A stretch of DNA of 64,000 nucleotides from Calvatia gigantea (Eukaryota > Basidiomycota > Agaricomycetes > Agaricales > Lycoperdaceae). The notes under the pieces were generated by a model that did not search any database, was not told where the DNA came from, and worked only from the letters and a program-made list of their open reading frames with translations. The translations under genes were made by a program, and so were the position numbers. The stretch is taken from contig JACAAK010000014.1 of the NCBI GenBank assembly GCA_025093985.1, positions 744,001 through 808,000 of the forward strand. The letters are read 5' to 3'. Shown in pieces: positions 1 to 10,292 of this stretch (position 1 is the first letter of the stretch; every line of letters starts with the position of its first letter).

Positions 1-229
1 GTGATCCGCGAGAGGCAAATCTCTCCCCGTATCAGACAGCGGCCTTATAACCGGTTTCGCCAACACTTTCTCCACGTCGTCGACTTTCAATACATCTTTG
101 ATGAACGTCGCTACGTAGTCGCTGAGCCGTGGAGGAAGTGGTGGTGGGACCAGGTTATGCGACGTGTGGATGGTAAGGCGATCTGCGAGCTGTTGCTGTT
201 GCAATGCTGCGGGTGCTTGTGGATCCATG
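1..229 (-). CDS. unidentified gene, 5' end only (runs off the left edge)
   Basis: Minus-strand reading from an ATG at 229 gives an open N-terminus beginning MDPQAPAALQQQQLADRL, followed by LSDYVATFIKDVLKVDDVEK, and stays open to the window edge (about 76 residues). I do not recognise the family and see no signal peptide or catalytic motif. That it is real is supported by a second, damaged copy at 7008-7302 in which the conserved part keeps the same frame but the glutamine-rich start is frameshifted. The gene reads away from the NACHT gene behind it on the same strand. The rest lies outside the window. Confidence 0.5.
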
Positions 230-875
230 TCAAGGTCAAGCCAGGAGGAGTGTTATCTTTAGAACAGGGGCTTTAATACGCTGGAGAAGATGATCCGATC
301 AATTGAGTTCAGATTGAGTCATCGACCCTGCGGAATATTCCAATCGTTGTATGATCAATGTGCGAGCAGGAGACTTTTCTTAAGGCAGCGCACATTGTTG
401 TGTGTAGGGTGCCGTTTGCCTGAAGGGATGTATTCGATACTTTACTATCAGGCGTTTCTTGGTCCCCACTTCAACAGCTAGCTGGCTAGACCCTCAACAA
501 GCCTCACCACAGAATGACACTAAGCAGAATTCTCATTAGGGCGTCGGCAGAATACCCGCCAGAGCTCAAAGTTGTATCACCCATGCCGAGAATAGAGGCT
601 ACAGGATCGCTTGCATTGCGAGTCTGGTGGGTTGCAAACGAGAACGAGTGGATTACGGTCCCGTCGAATAATCCCGCGATGAACGATGGAATTCATGGGG
701 GTCTATAACATTAGCACCAGCAACATAGGGTGAAGGCAGGCCGATGGCCGAGGTCACATTTTGTCGTAATGAAACAGGATCTAGCACGCCGATAGTATTC
801 TCCAAACCCGTTCCCGTTAAGCCTAAGCTGGGACGCCTACCAACTCCGCCCTCCACCCCACCCAAGTTACGCCAT
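230..875. other. intergenic, 3' flank of NACHT pseudogene A
   Basis: No gene seen. The stretch aligns throughout with 7303-7751, the matching flank of the intact NACHT gene, with scattered substitutions and small indels, so it belongs to the duplicated block rather than being unique spacer. Confidence 0.5.
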
Positions 876-3275
876 TCAATACCACAGCCACTGCAACGCG
901 CGGTTCCGACACAGAATTTTGTTCTTCCCGTGCCCAAGAACATAACCCGTGCCCCCACCTCCCGACGTGCGTAAGAAATCAATTGGGTTACGGCTCCGCC
1001 GAACAATCTTTTGGCGAAATTCGATCGGGATCTATGACAGCAGCATCAGCAGGCCGTACCAAAGGCATACCACCGAAATTACATTTTTTCCCAGTGAAAT
1101 CAGGTTGAGCCCCCCTGGAAGACAAGGCTCTTTCAATAGACGGGGGACTGCTTGGAATGAGAATTCAGCCAGAGCGGCAGCCGTTGGAAGATCCAAAGGA
1201 TGGAGTTGACATAGGTCAAAGAAAATATCAAGCAAGTCATGATACAAGACAGCTTTATCAAAGTTGCGAATGGGCTATGTCATATTCACTTCGACTGATC
1301 CTTCTGGAGGTATGTGTATGGCTCTGATGAATATGATCTGCCATAAAAATAATTCTACCACTGCTCACCTTGGCTGTGGGCGTGGATACCATTTATGTGA
1401 TTTAACAGCTCATGCCGAAGGCTCCCTAGGCAACCTGTGTGGGGACAATATTCCTTGGACCTGTTTGGATCTCGCATAAACTCCAGAAATGATGCATGGT
1501 GGAACTTGATGTTCTCACCCTGGAACTCTAAGACAGAAGAGAGCATGGCACAAGTGCTGCTGATCTGTGGTTGAGTGAGGTCTAGGACATTGGCCATCAC
1601 ATTGAGGGCCATTGCATAGTAGTTGAGGGGTGGTAAAGTGTGGCACAGTAAGATTTTCTGGATGATTGGAAGGATCTTTGATGGCACATTCCGTGTGATG
1701 ACTGTGTAGAACAGGTTGAGTTCTGACAAGGGTGACCCAAATCTACCTTGCCCTTGATAATCCCTGTGAGCAAAATGACAGCACATAACTGATCAATGGG
1801 ACCAGAAGAGTTGCACTCATACATGAAATGAACAACTGTCAAGGCATATACAAATAAACCAGCAGAAAGGTCTGTTGAATCTCAATCCATATCACTATGT
1901 TGGTTCAGCCTATTTATAGCTGTAACAGATCTAGAGAACTTCACTCTCAGAGTGAGTAATATTAGCTATGAACAATTGCTATGTTCTGTCAGGAAACAGC
2001 ATCATACCACACTATAAGTTGCTGGTAAAGACTATTAATTAGATAGGTGCTGTTAATGCATTATGCTCTGTATATGCCATTGGTAGTAAATAGCTCACCC
2101 TGTACCCAGGTTGTAGGGGATTTCATCCATAGACTTAGTATATAAGTCATATGTAGTATGTGTTTATTCTTTAGACAATTCTAGTCTTCATTCTAACTCA
2201 AACACAACTCTTCTAGCAACACTTCTTTACCTCAAACAAACTACTATCTCAGTAAGTGTGACTACCCTCCACCACTAGTGTTAGCTACTTTGGTGTACTC
2301 ATCTCAACAAGGTCAACAAACATTCCCAGGTCTTGTTCAGATGGCCAGGATGGTGGGAGGCCATGTTCCTCTCGTATCTTCTTCAGTTCCACAGTCAAAT
2401 AGCACAGTATCTCGTAGTCAATCTTCCGAGATACTGGGAGTTTGACCTGGAGGGACAATGGGAGCAGGCAATCCAACAAGAAGGCTCCCTTGATGTGGGG
2501 TTCCGGGTGATTGAAGAGAGCCCAGCGAAAGGGAGTGGTCGCGTTTCGAACATTCGTTGCGATAATATCGATTATGTCGCGTTGTGCACCGATATCAGCA
2601 CACTCGTCGAGACCATCAATAATGATTGTCGTTGCCCCCGTACTTTCTCCCCGTTCTGAAAGCCCTTGCAGAGGCTTGACGAGTAATTCTTGGAACTGAA
2701 CTTTGAGCGACTTCTGAACGATTGTTGGGTCCCTTCGTATCTTGGAATCAAGAATGTCGGCATATGCATCCCACATGGTCGTGATTTGGTAGGAAATAGA
2801 AGGAAATAAGCATTTCGGGTCGTCCCTGCTGTTGGGACTGGAGAAAAAGAAGGCGGCTCCCAGCTTCATTTGCTCCGCCAGAAGCCCTGCGGAAGACTGG
2901 GCCATGGCTGATTTCCCAACTCCAGCGGGCCCTTGCATCCAGAAAATGTGTTTATTGCTACCCGAGGCGCCGCCTCCCCAACCCACAACCTTGTCGATGA
3001 AGTCTGGCGGGTGCCAGGATGGCAGTGTGGCGGTGGGTCGCGAGCGGAGGAATCATAAAAGGCATCCGGCATGGGTGCCTCGAGGAGTTTCTTGATACCT
3101 GGTACATTTGTGTCGGCGGAAGTTAATTGGGTTAAAGAGCTATCAACCCACCGGTGCCCTTATCTCCATCCACAGTGTTATTCACGGTCTGGTTGATTTC
3201 GAATCGAGAACTATCAATTAACTCGACGTTGTTGAGCACGACATCGTGCGCGCCTTGCAAGATTCCACTGGACAT
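876..3275 (-). pseudogene. NACHT (STAND) NTPase pseudogene A, split by a solo LTR
   Basis: Broken version of the gene at 7752-9717. It begins at 3275 with MSSGILQGAHDVVLNNVEL, has the phase-1 intron after GDKGTG, the P-loop GPAGVGKSA and the Walker B stretch IIIDGLDECAD, and ends near 876 after VLGHGKNK. Breaks: one base is missing near 3003 (aagtctggc against aagtcctggc in the intact copy), a second base near 1733, and a 437 bp LTR lies at 1873-2309 within the part encoding VDLSAGLFVYAS. From about 1310 to 1868 most CpGs of the intact copy are TpG or CpA here. Family knowledge: fungal NACHT proteins are NLR-like signalling NTPases used in non-self recognition. This copy cannot make one. Confidence 0.85.
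1873..2309. mobile_element. solo LTR, 437 bp, 5-bp target duplication AGGTC
   Basis: The insert starts TGTTGA and ends TCAACA (6 bp inverted ends with TG...CA) and is flanked by AGGTC at 1868-1872 and 2310-2314. The uninterrupted target is seen in the intact paralogue near 8750-8760. Inside are TATA-like stretches (tatttatagc, tatataagtc) and no coding sequence. This is the signature left when an LTR retrotransposon recombines between its LTRs. It is not the same family as the 293 bp copia LTR further right. Confidence 0.88.
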
Positions 3276-3600
3276 GGTGATCAGAAAGAAAGAACTCACA
3301 CTACCATAAGTTGGCATCGTGTGCTTTTTGGTCGTCTGGCCCACTGCCCCCCGACTTCTTGATCTGGCATGTATCAAACAAAGGTTTATCAAGTGTCAAA
3401 GTGTTACACTGCTTAAGCTCCTCAACTATTCTTGGAATTGAAGTGTACTGGTTAAAATGACATATATTTGAACTGGGAACCAGCAGCGACATCAAGCTTG
3501 ATGAGCAGTGGTCCTCACTCCAACAGTCATTCAAACGTTCGTCATTGAGATACTCAAGGAGGCGGGAAACAGAGCGAATGAAAAGAAATAGATTTTATGA
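3276..3600. other. intergenic, 5' flank of NACHT pseudogene A
   Basis: No gene seen. It matches 9718-10020, the 5' flank of the intact NACHT gene, including a shared aagtgtcaaagtgttacact segment, so promoter DNA was copied together with the gene. Confidence 0.45.
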
Positions 3601-4000
3601 ACTCACGTCGGTGCGGATAAATCCACCCCAAGGCGTCCTTCCCTCGACGGTAGTATAAGTACCAAATCCCCTCTCCACAATACCCTCCAGAGCAAGCACG
3701 TATTCTCTCCATCAATCAATACCTGATCGGCCTGAGGCCTGAATAATGGCACCACGAGCCTCGAAGAAGGAAGTTCGGCACGGCTGGAGCTTCGTACCAT
3801 TAATCACAAGTCTATAACACACGGATAGTCAGTATCTTGGAATGAGATTCTAAATAAAGATACGCACTGCGTAGCAAGGGTGTTACCGTATCTCGGCACC
3901 AACAACTCATTATCCTCCCTCCAGAGGTGGTACTTGCGAGCAACCTTGCCGTCAGATCCAGGTGCAGGCGGGAACAAATCACCAGAGAATCCATGCTTCA
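3601..4000 (-). pseudogene. fungalysin (M36) 3' fragment
   Basis: Matches the last large exons of the fungalysin gene at 10380-10768. A first part reads HGFSGDLFPPAPGSDGKVAR and LLVPRYGNTLAT, then an intron with the same boundaries, then LVINGTKLQPCRAE. After that the frame is lost: an extra piece near 3735 (cctgaggcctgaat) and other indels disrupt the equivalent of [11 protein letters not shown]. The HEYSH zinc site and everything upstream are absent, so this is a truncated by-product of the duplication. Confidence 0.8.
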
Positions 4001-4148
4001 AGCTTCAGGCCTTCAGGCTTTCTTATGAGGAGCCGTGTTGGTTTCCTTTTCCGTTGGTTGTGACAACGCGTCTCGTCACGCGGTCCAATCCTCTTCCACG
4101 CGTCCTCATTAATACTTATTAATCAATACTAGTACTAACCTACTGATA

Positions 4149-5757
4149 ATGGCGAGGGGGGCGCGCAGGCAGCCCTCACAGTCACAGCGCCCAACACATA
4201 CACAATCTCAGCGCGCAGGGCCTTCACGCACACAAGCAAACAGACAACAGGCGCGTGTAGAATCGGATGAGGAAGGGGAGGAAATTCTCGTAGAGGAAGG
4301 ATCAGAGAATGGTAGGGACGGAGATAACAGCGACGATGTGAGTTTTTTTCACGGTAGTTTTCATTGAGGGGGGAAGTGCGTGAATCGCTATATTTTTAGG
4401 CTATAGCTCGGAAAGCCAACGATCTCGTCCGGTTAGCACTTTTTCATGAAGCACGACGATCGCCTTTGAAACGCGAAGATATCAACAAAAAAGGTTCTAG
4501 TCTCTCATCTCACACCATCGACTATCCACCATCCAGTCTAACTTTGCATATGTAGTGATGCAGGATTCGAGACACTTCAAAGCTATCTTTCTCAAAGCTC
4601 AAATGATACTTGATCTGACATTCGGCCTCCAACTACAAGAGCTGCCCTCAAAGGCTGGGTTAGATCAGGAAGCCGCCGCAGCCGCTGCAGAAAGTAAGAA
4701 AGGGAAAAAAGCAGGTTCCGCAACACAAGCACCAGAGGGAGACGACGAACTTGAAGAGGCCAGACGGGCTGTTGTCGGGAAGAAGAAAGGTCCGTCCGGT
4801 TTTCTCAAAGCCCCAGTCCTTGATTCACTCCTCATCTCGTCTTCTATTCCTATACTATTCCTATATAGCCACAGCGGTTGGTTCTAAGACCTATATCTTG
4901 CGCTCAAATCTCGACGCCAGGTTGATCGAACAAGCCAACAAAACAGACGCGGAGATTCTTGAAGAGGAGGCCATTCTCGACTTCAGTACCGGTGATATCT
5001 ACGGTGGCACAGGCGGTGCTGGTACCAATAATGGGGACCTGTTGGACGATGACGACGACTGGGATGATAACGTCGAACTACACCCCCGGACTTATGGTTC
5101 AATTCTGTCGTGGAGTCAGAACGACCAGTTAGGCACCTTGGGCGTGTTATACGTCATCCTCGCGCTGATTCTCGTGAACGGAAAAGTTGTACAAGAACGT
5201 ATGTGCCCTCGATCCCACCCAAAAATGACAGATAGTTGATAAAATATTGGGAAATTTATTTCACAGGCGTGCTACGCAATCAACTGAAAGAACTCGGGCT
5301 TTCATCCAATGCGGGCCGGTCCTCAATACGCTTCACGACGATTGCGACCCATCGTTCAATGACCATCGACGAATACCTCTCGCAACTCCTACGCCAAGGT
5401 TACCTAGACAGACAGATCGCGGGTGAGGTCTCTGGTGCGGGTCGCAAACGCGCGCGAGGGAAAGTCGGAGGCGACGCGAACAACGACACCATGGACGGCA
5501 ATTCTGGGGAGATGTATGAATGGAGATGGGGTGCGCGAGCGTTCTGTGAGGTCGGCGAAGATGACGTTGCGAGGTTTATTGCTGAATTTATGGCCCATCA
5601 TGGCGCTGGGTCCGAAAGGGGGGATGTAGATGATGGAGAAGAGGGAGTGAATGAGGGAAGAACGAAGGTGAAGATTGAGAAGCTGTATAAAGGTGTAGAG
5701 AAGGCTGCTGGTGGGCGTTTGGCTGAGGTTAGAGATTGGAATAATCCGAGTGTATGA
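4149..5757 (+). CDS. nse3: Nse3-like MAGE-domain subunit of the Smc5/6 complex
   Basis: Five exons by splice signals: 4149-4337, 4400-4493, 4556-4789, 4869-5198, 5267-5757, giving 445 residues in one frame. The N-terminal 63 residues are polar and acidic (SQSQRPTHTQSQ, ESDEEGEE). The MAGE homology region follows: NDLVRLALFHEARRSPLKRE, then LKAQMILDLTFGLQLQEL, then LGTLGVLYVILALILVNGKV in the usual tandem winged-helix order, and a C-terminal WRWGARAFCEVGEDDVARF. Family knowledge: Nse3 binds Nse1 and Nse4 and helps load Smc5/6 on DNA during recombination repair. The acidic DDDDDWDD loop is an insertion. Intron 2 has a weak donor (GTTCTA) but a good branch (ctaac) and acceptor. The gene sits between the two copies of an old segmental duplication and looks intact. 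Confidence 0.85.
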
Positions 5758-6139
5758 TGATATCCTTCCTTGACTTGGCCCTGTTGGGTCATGTTTTCTC
5801 ATTGGAACCTTGATCCTCACAAAGTGCACTAACCTCCGCAACCGGGGACCAGCCCTGATACTTTAGTGGATATGATACTTATTGATGCACTACTAAACGT
5901 TAAACTCTCAAATCTAGCAACTTATGCTTACGTTTATACCACCAACGAACATCGCCTCGTTGGCTTGCATTCCTAATCACTGCTAATTTAGTGTTACGAC
6001 CTGCGATCCTGTCCCCCAAAACGCATGTGGCCGCAAGTTGGATGAAGTGAGCCGGAGACCTCCGGGGTAAATACGCCTGATGTGAGTGTGCATATAATTC
6101 TGTAACACGAATGGCTGACCGTGACCAAAGTGATGAGCT
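5758..6139. other. intergenic 3' region, nothing recognised
   Basis: Follows the nse3 stop and ends at the phospholipase C relic read from the other strand. I see no open frame or repeat of note. Confidence 0.4.
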
Positions 6140-6890
6140 TCACTGTAAAAAAATGAGTGTCTGTAGAATGGTCCGTGAGGAGGTCAGGAGTGCGAGGAGG
6201 GAAGATTCTGAGGTGTTAAGAAGGATGTTCGGAGGGTCCGGGAATACTACCAATTGTATGTGAATAAGGCGAAGGGTACAGCGAAAGAAGGGTGACGTAC
6301 GCCGAGAGAGCCAGTCTTGGATGGTTTCATGCTCCGGAGGTAGTATCCCACTGCAGCGAGATCTGGACTGATACGAAGGTGACGAGGGATTCGCGATTGT
6401 TTATTTCGACGGGGCCAGAAAGATGAGGCTCCGTCACCATCGTCTGATTCAGAGCTTGAGCCAGAGGATGAACTCGGATCTGAGCCCACGTCGCCACTTC
6501 CTACCAACGCGGCGATAGGCGGGGGGTAGTATTTTACCTACACAAACGGTCATGGTTTAAGTCCTCGTTCCGTGGCGTTGCGCGTACCATAACTAAAATC
6601 TTTCCCATCACCATCCCCGGCGTCAAGGTGCCATCGACACCTGATAATTTATCATCAACGACCCAACTTTCCTTCATGATCTTAACTAGTTCCTGTTGCT
6701 GTTGCTCGCCGTATACATGACATTCAAGAGATACCAGGATGGGCCAAAAATCCGATTGTACGGATGAGCCAATGGAAGTGCACACAGACGTGAAAAATAT
6801 GGACTACGAGAATGTGTGTTCATGTGTTATGATCGGGCCTTTTTTAGACGGCCAAACATCAATTTCTGAGGGTCAGGCTGGGTATGCGAG
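6140..6890 (-). pseudogene. phosphoinositide phospholipase C fragment (X-Y domain part)
   Basis: Pieces of a PI-PLC follow in order on the minus strand: IDVWPSKKGPIITHEHTF near 6870-6810, FWPILVSLECHVYGEQQQQ near 6770-6700, GKILVMV near 6600, then after a spacer RISPDLAAVGYYLRSMKPSK near 6390-6320, and after an intron (6299 to about 6243) PNILLNTSESSLLALL. That is the end of the X domain, the X-Y linker and the start of the region before Y. An in-frame TAG follows HTFS, the N-terminal EF-hand or PH part and the Y and C2 domains are missing, and the frame closes near 6140. It is a truncated relic at the junction between duplicated blocks. Confidence 0.7.
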
Positions 6891-7007
6891 CTCACATCTG
6901 AAGCGGTGGAAGAGGTGACGAACCGACACAGCGCGCTCCCCGAGACAGGACGTGGGTGTACGAAATCGGGGAGCTGCGACCGAGAGCCTGGCCGGGTGGT
7001 AGATAGG

Positions 7008-7302
7008 TTATGAGACTATCTGAGCCCTGTTAATCCATGGCAGTTGCATTTCTTTGGATGGAAAGACATACGAGACAAAATAATCAGCCAACGGCAGATC
7101 TCTCCTCGCCTCAGAGGGTGGCCTTATAGCTGGTTTCGCCAACACTTTCTCCACGTCGCCGACTTTCAACGCATCCTTGATGAACGCCGCTACGTAGTCG
7201 CTGAGCCATGGAAGTAGTGGTGGTGGGACCAGGTTATGTGATGTGTGGATATTGAGGCGGTGTGCTGTTGCTGTTGCAATGTTGTGGCGCTTGTGGATCC
7301 AT
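7008..7302 (-). pseudogene. second copy of the unidentified 5' end
   Basis: Copy of the partial gene at 1-229. The ATG is kept at 7302, but small deletions shift the frame in the glutamine stretch, so the ATG frame stops after about 22 residues (MDPQAPQHCNSNST...). The conserved core LSDYVAAFIKDALKVGDVEK is still readable in another frame and ends at a stop near 7008. The rest of the gene is missing, as expected for the truncated end of a duplicated unit. Confidence 0.6.
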
Positions 7303-7751
7303 GTTAAAGCCAAACAAGGTGAGAGTTATCTTTAGAACAGGAATTTCAGTTGGAGAAGATGATCCGATCAACTCCCTCAATAAGCCTCGTCACAGAATAG
7401 CACTGAGCATAATTCCCTTGGGGCGCAGGCAGAATACCCGCCAGAGCTCAAACTTATTTCTCCCATGCTTGAGAATGAAGCTAAAGGCTGGCGGTGGCTT
7501 GCAAACGAGGATGGGTGGGTTACGATCTCGTCGAATAATCTTGCGATGGGACTCAACGGAGATCTATAACGTTAGCACTAGCAACGCAGCCTGAGAGTGA
7601 GGGCAGAGTGAGAGGGCAGAGTGAGGGCCGGGGTCACATTTTGTAGTAATGAAACAGGATCTCTAGCACGTCGATAGTAACCCCAAACTCGCTCTCATTA
7701 AGCCTTAGCTTGAGCCTACCGACTCCCCCCCCCCAACCCAAGCTACGCCAA
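7303..7751. other. intergenic, 3' flank of the intact NACHT gene
   Basis: No gene seen. It aligns with 230-875 of the left block and contains a short direct repeat near 7595-7625 (gagtgagggcagagtgagagggcag). Confidence 0.4.
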
Positions 7752-9717
7752 TCAACACCACAGCCACTGTAATGCGCCCTCCCGACATAGAACTTTGTTC
7801 TTCCCGTGCCCGAGAACATAAACCGTACTCCCACCTGCACCTCCCAACATGCGTAAGAAATCAATTGGGTTGTGGCTCCGCCGAACAATCTTTTGGCGAA
7901 ATTCGATCGGGATCTACGACGGCAGCATCAGCAGGCTGTACCAAAGGCATATCACTGTCATTACATTTTTTGCCAGTGAAATCGGGTTGAGCCCCCCTGG
8001 AAGATAAGGCTCTTTCGATAGGTGAGGGATTACCCGGAATGAGAATTCGGCCAGAGCGGCAGCCGTGGGGAGATCCAAAGGATGGAGTTGACATAGGTCA
8101 AAGAAAATAGCAAGCAAGTCGGAATACAGGACAGCTTTATCAAAGTTGCGAATGGGCCATGTCATATTCACTTCGACTGATCCTTCTGGAGGCATGCGAG
8201 CGGTTATGATGAGTATGGTCTGTCATCAAAATAATACCACCACTGCGCACCTCGACTGTGGGCGTGGACACCGTTTATGCGATTTAACAGCTCACGCCGA
8301 AGGCTCTCTAGGCAACTTGTGTGGGGGCAATATTCCTTGGACCTGTTTGGATCTCGCATAAATTCCAGAAATGACGCATGATGGAACTTGATGTTCTCGC
8401 CCTGGAACTCTAAGACAGAAGAGAGCGTGGCACAAGCGTTGTTGACCTGTGGTTGAGTGAGGCCTAGGACATTGGCAATCACATCGAGGCCCGTCGCGTA
8501 GTAGTTAAGGGGTGGTAAAGTGTGGCATAGTAGGATTTTCTGGACGGTCGGGAGGATTTTCGACGGCACATTCCGCATGATGAGTGTGTAGAACAGGTCG
8601 AGTTCCGACAAGGGGTGACCCGAACCTACCTTGCCCTTGATAATCCCTGCGAGCGAAACGACAGCACATAACTGATCAACGGGACCATAAGAGTTGCGCT
8701 CGCGCACGAAACGAACAACTGTCGAGGCGTATACGAATAAACCAGCGGAAAGGTCAACGAGCGTTCCCAGGTCTCGTTCGGACGGCCAGGATGGTGGGAG
8801 GCCATGTTCCTCTCGTATCTTCTTCAGTTCCGCGGTCAAATAGCACAGTATCTCGTAGTCGATCTTTCGGGATACTGGGAGTTCGACCTGGAGACACAAT
8901 GGGAGTAGGCGGTCCGACAAGAAAGCCCCCTTGATGTGGGGTTCCGGGCGACTGAAGAGAGCCCAGCGAAAGGGAGTGGTTGCGTTTCGAACAGACGTTG
9001 CGATAATATCGATTATGTCACGTTGTGCATCGATACCAGCACACTCGTCAAGACCATCGACAACGATTGTCGCTGCCTCCGCGCCCTCTCCTCGTTCTGC
9101 AAGTTCTTGCAGAGGTTTGACGAGTAACTCTCGGAACTGAACTTTGAGTGACTTCTCAACGATTGTTGGGTTTTTCCGTATCTTGGAATCAAGAATGTCG
9201 GCATATGCATCCCACATGGTCGTGATTTGGTAGGAAATAGAAGGAAATAAGCATTTCGGGTCGTCCCTGCTGTTGGGACGGGAGAAAAAGAAGGCAGCTC
9301 CTAGCTTCTTCCGTTCTGCCAGGAGCTCTGCAGAAGACTGGGCCACGGCTGATTTCCCAACTCCGGCAGGACCTTGCATCCAGAAAATGTATTTGTTGCT
9401 GTCCGAGGCGCCGCCTCCCCAATCTACAACTTTGCCGATAAAGTCCTGGCGGGTGCCAGGATGACAATGCGGCGGTGGGTCGCGAGCGGAGGAATCATAA
9501 AAAGCATCTGGCATAGATGCCTTCAGAAGCTGCTTGATACCTGGCACTTTTGAGTCGGCGGAAGTTAATTGGGTTGAAGAGCTATCAACACACCAGTGCC
9601 CTTATCTCCGCCCACAGCGTTACTCATAGTTTGGTTGATCTCGAATCGAGGAGAATTGATTAACTCGACGTTGTTGAGCACGACATCGTGCGCTCCTTGC
9701 AAAACTCCACTGGACAT
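7752..9717 (-). CDS. NACHT-domain STAND NTPase (NLR-like), apparently intact
   Basis: Four exons: 9594-9717, 8251-9540, 7965-8185, 7752-7913, totalling 1,797 nt or 598 residues with frame kept across all junctions. Exon 1 encodes 41 residues (MSSGVLQGAHDVVLNNVELI) and ends in phase 1. The NACHT core has the P-loop GPAGVGKS (about 98-105), hhhhDGLDECAG Walker B (about 200-210) and FRWALFSRPEPHI as the sensor region (about 232-244). The part after it has IDYEILCYLTAELKKIREEH, PPSWPSERDLGTLVDLSAGL and FHHASFLEFMRDPNRS, typical of basidiomycete NACHT proteins often annotated NWD2. No WD40, ankyrin or TPR repeats follow; the C-terminus is instead a family-specific stretch (LPTAAALAEF, then IPIEFRQKIVRR, then YVLGHGKNK). 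Inference: a signalling NTPase with a short N-terminal motif. It is the only undamaged member of the family in the window. Confidence 0.85.
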
Positions 9718-10292
9718 GGTGGTCAGGAAGAAAGAACCCACACTACCATATGTTGGCGTCATGGGCTTTTTTGTCATCTGGCTCACCGCCCTGACTTTTT
9801 GATCTGGCAAGTATCACAAAAGGATTAATGAAGTGTCAAAGTGTTACACTGCCTGAACTCCTCAACTATTCTTGGAATTGAAGCGCACTGACTAAAACGT
9901 CATACATTTGAACTGGGAACCAACGGGGCCATCAAGCTTGATCGGCGATAGAATCTTTCCAACAGTCGTTCAAACGTTCGTCGCTGAAATACTCAAAGAA
10001 ACAGAAAACAGAACGAACAGAAAAAGTGGATTGAGTGCTTAAACATACGTAATGAAATGGAATGATACAGGAATAAAGGACGATAACAAGATGAATCTCG
10101 AGAACAGAAGGGGAGATCTGCATCCCAGGAATCCGACAGTATCTAATCCGGGGGTATGTCACACCGACCGAACACCGCGTCGGAACTGGGGGAGGGGAAT
10201 GTCGTGTATGGTAAACTGTCGTTCAAACATGATAAAGCTCAAGACTAGTTATCACTCAGAAGAACAACCCGCTCTTATCATAATTGCCATTA
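9718..10292. other. intergenic between the NACHT gene and fungalysin
   Basis: Promoter side of the NACHT gene and 3' side of the fungalysin gene. It matches the corresponding stretch of the left block up to about 10020. Nothing further recognised. Confidence 0.4.

Larger units (their letters stand above)
1..4000. repeat. segmental duplication block 1, left copy
   Basis: Positions 1 to about 4000 align in the same orientation with about 7084 to 10768. Shared content, left to right: 5' part of the unidentified gene, a whole NACHT gene on the minus strand with flanks, and the 3' exons of a fungalysin gene. Homology stops near 3998, inside the fungalysin main exon. Divergence is clearly higher than in the 25-47 kb duplication, so this is the older event. 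Confidence 0.8.

Noticed and set aside
1873..2309. Solo LTR as a member of the 293 bp copia LTR family
   Set aside because: Only the TGTTG/CAACA tips are alike; length and interior differ.
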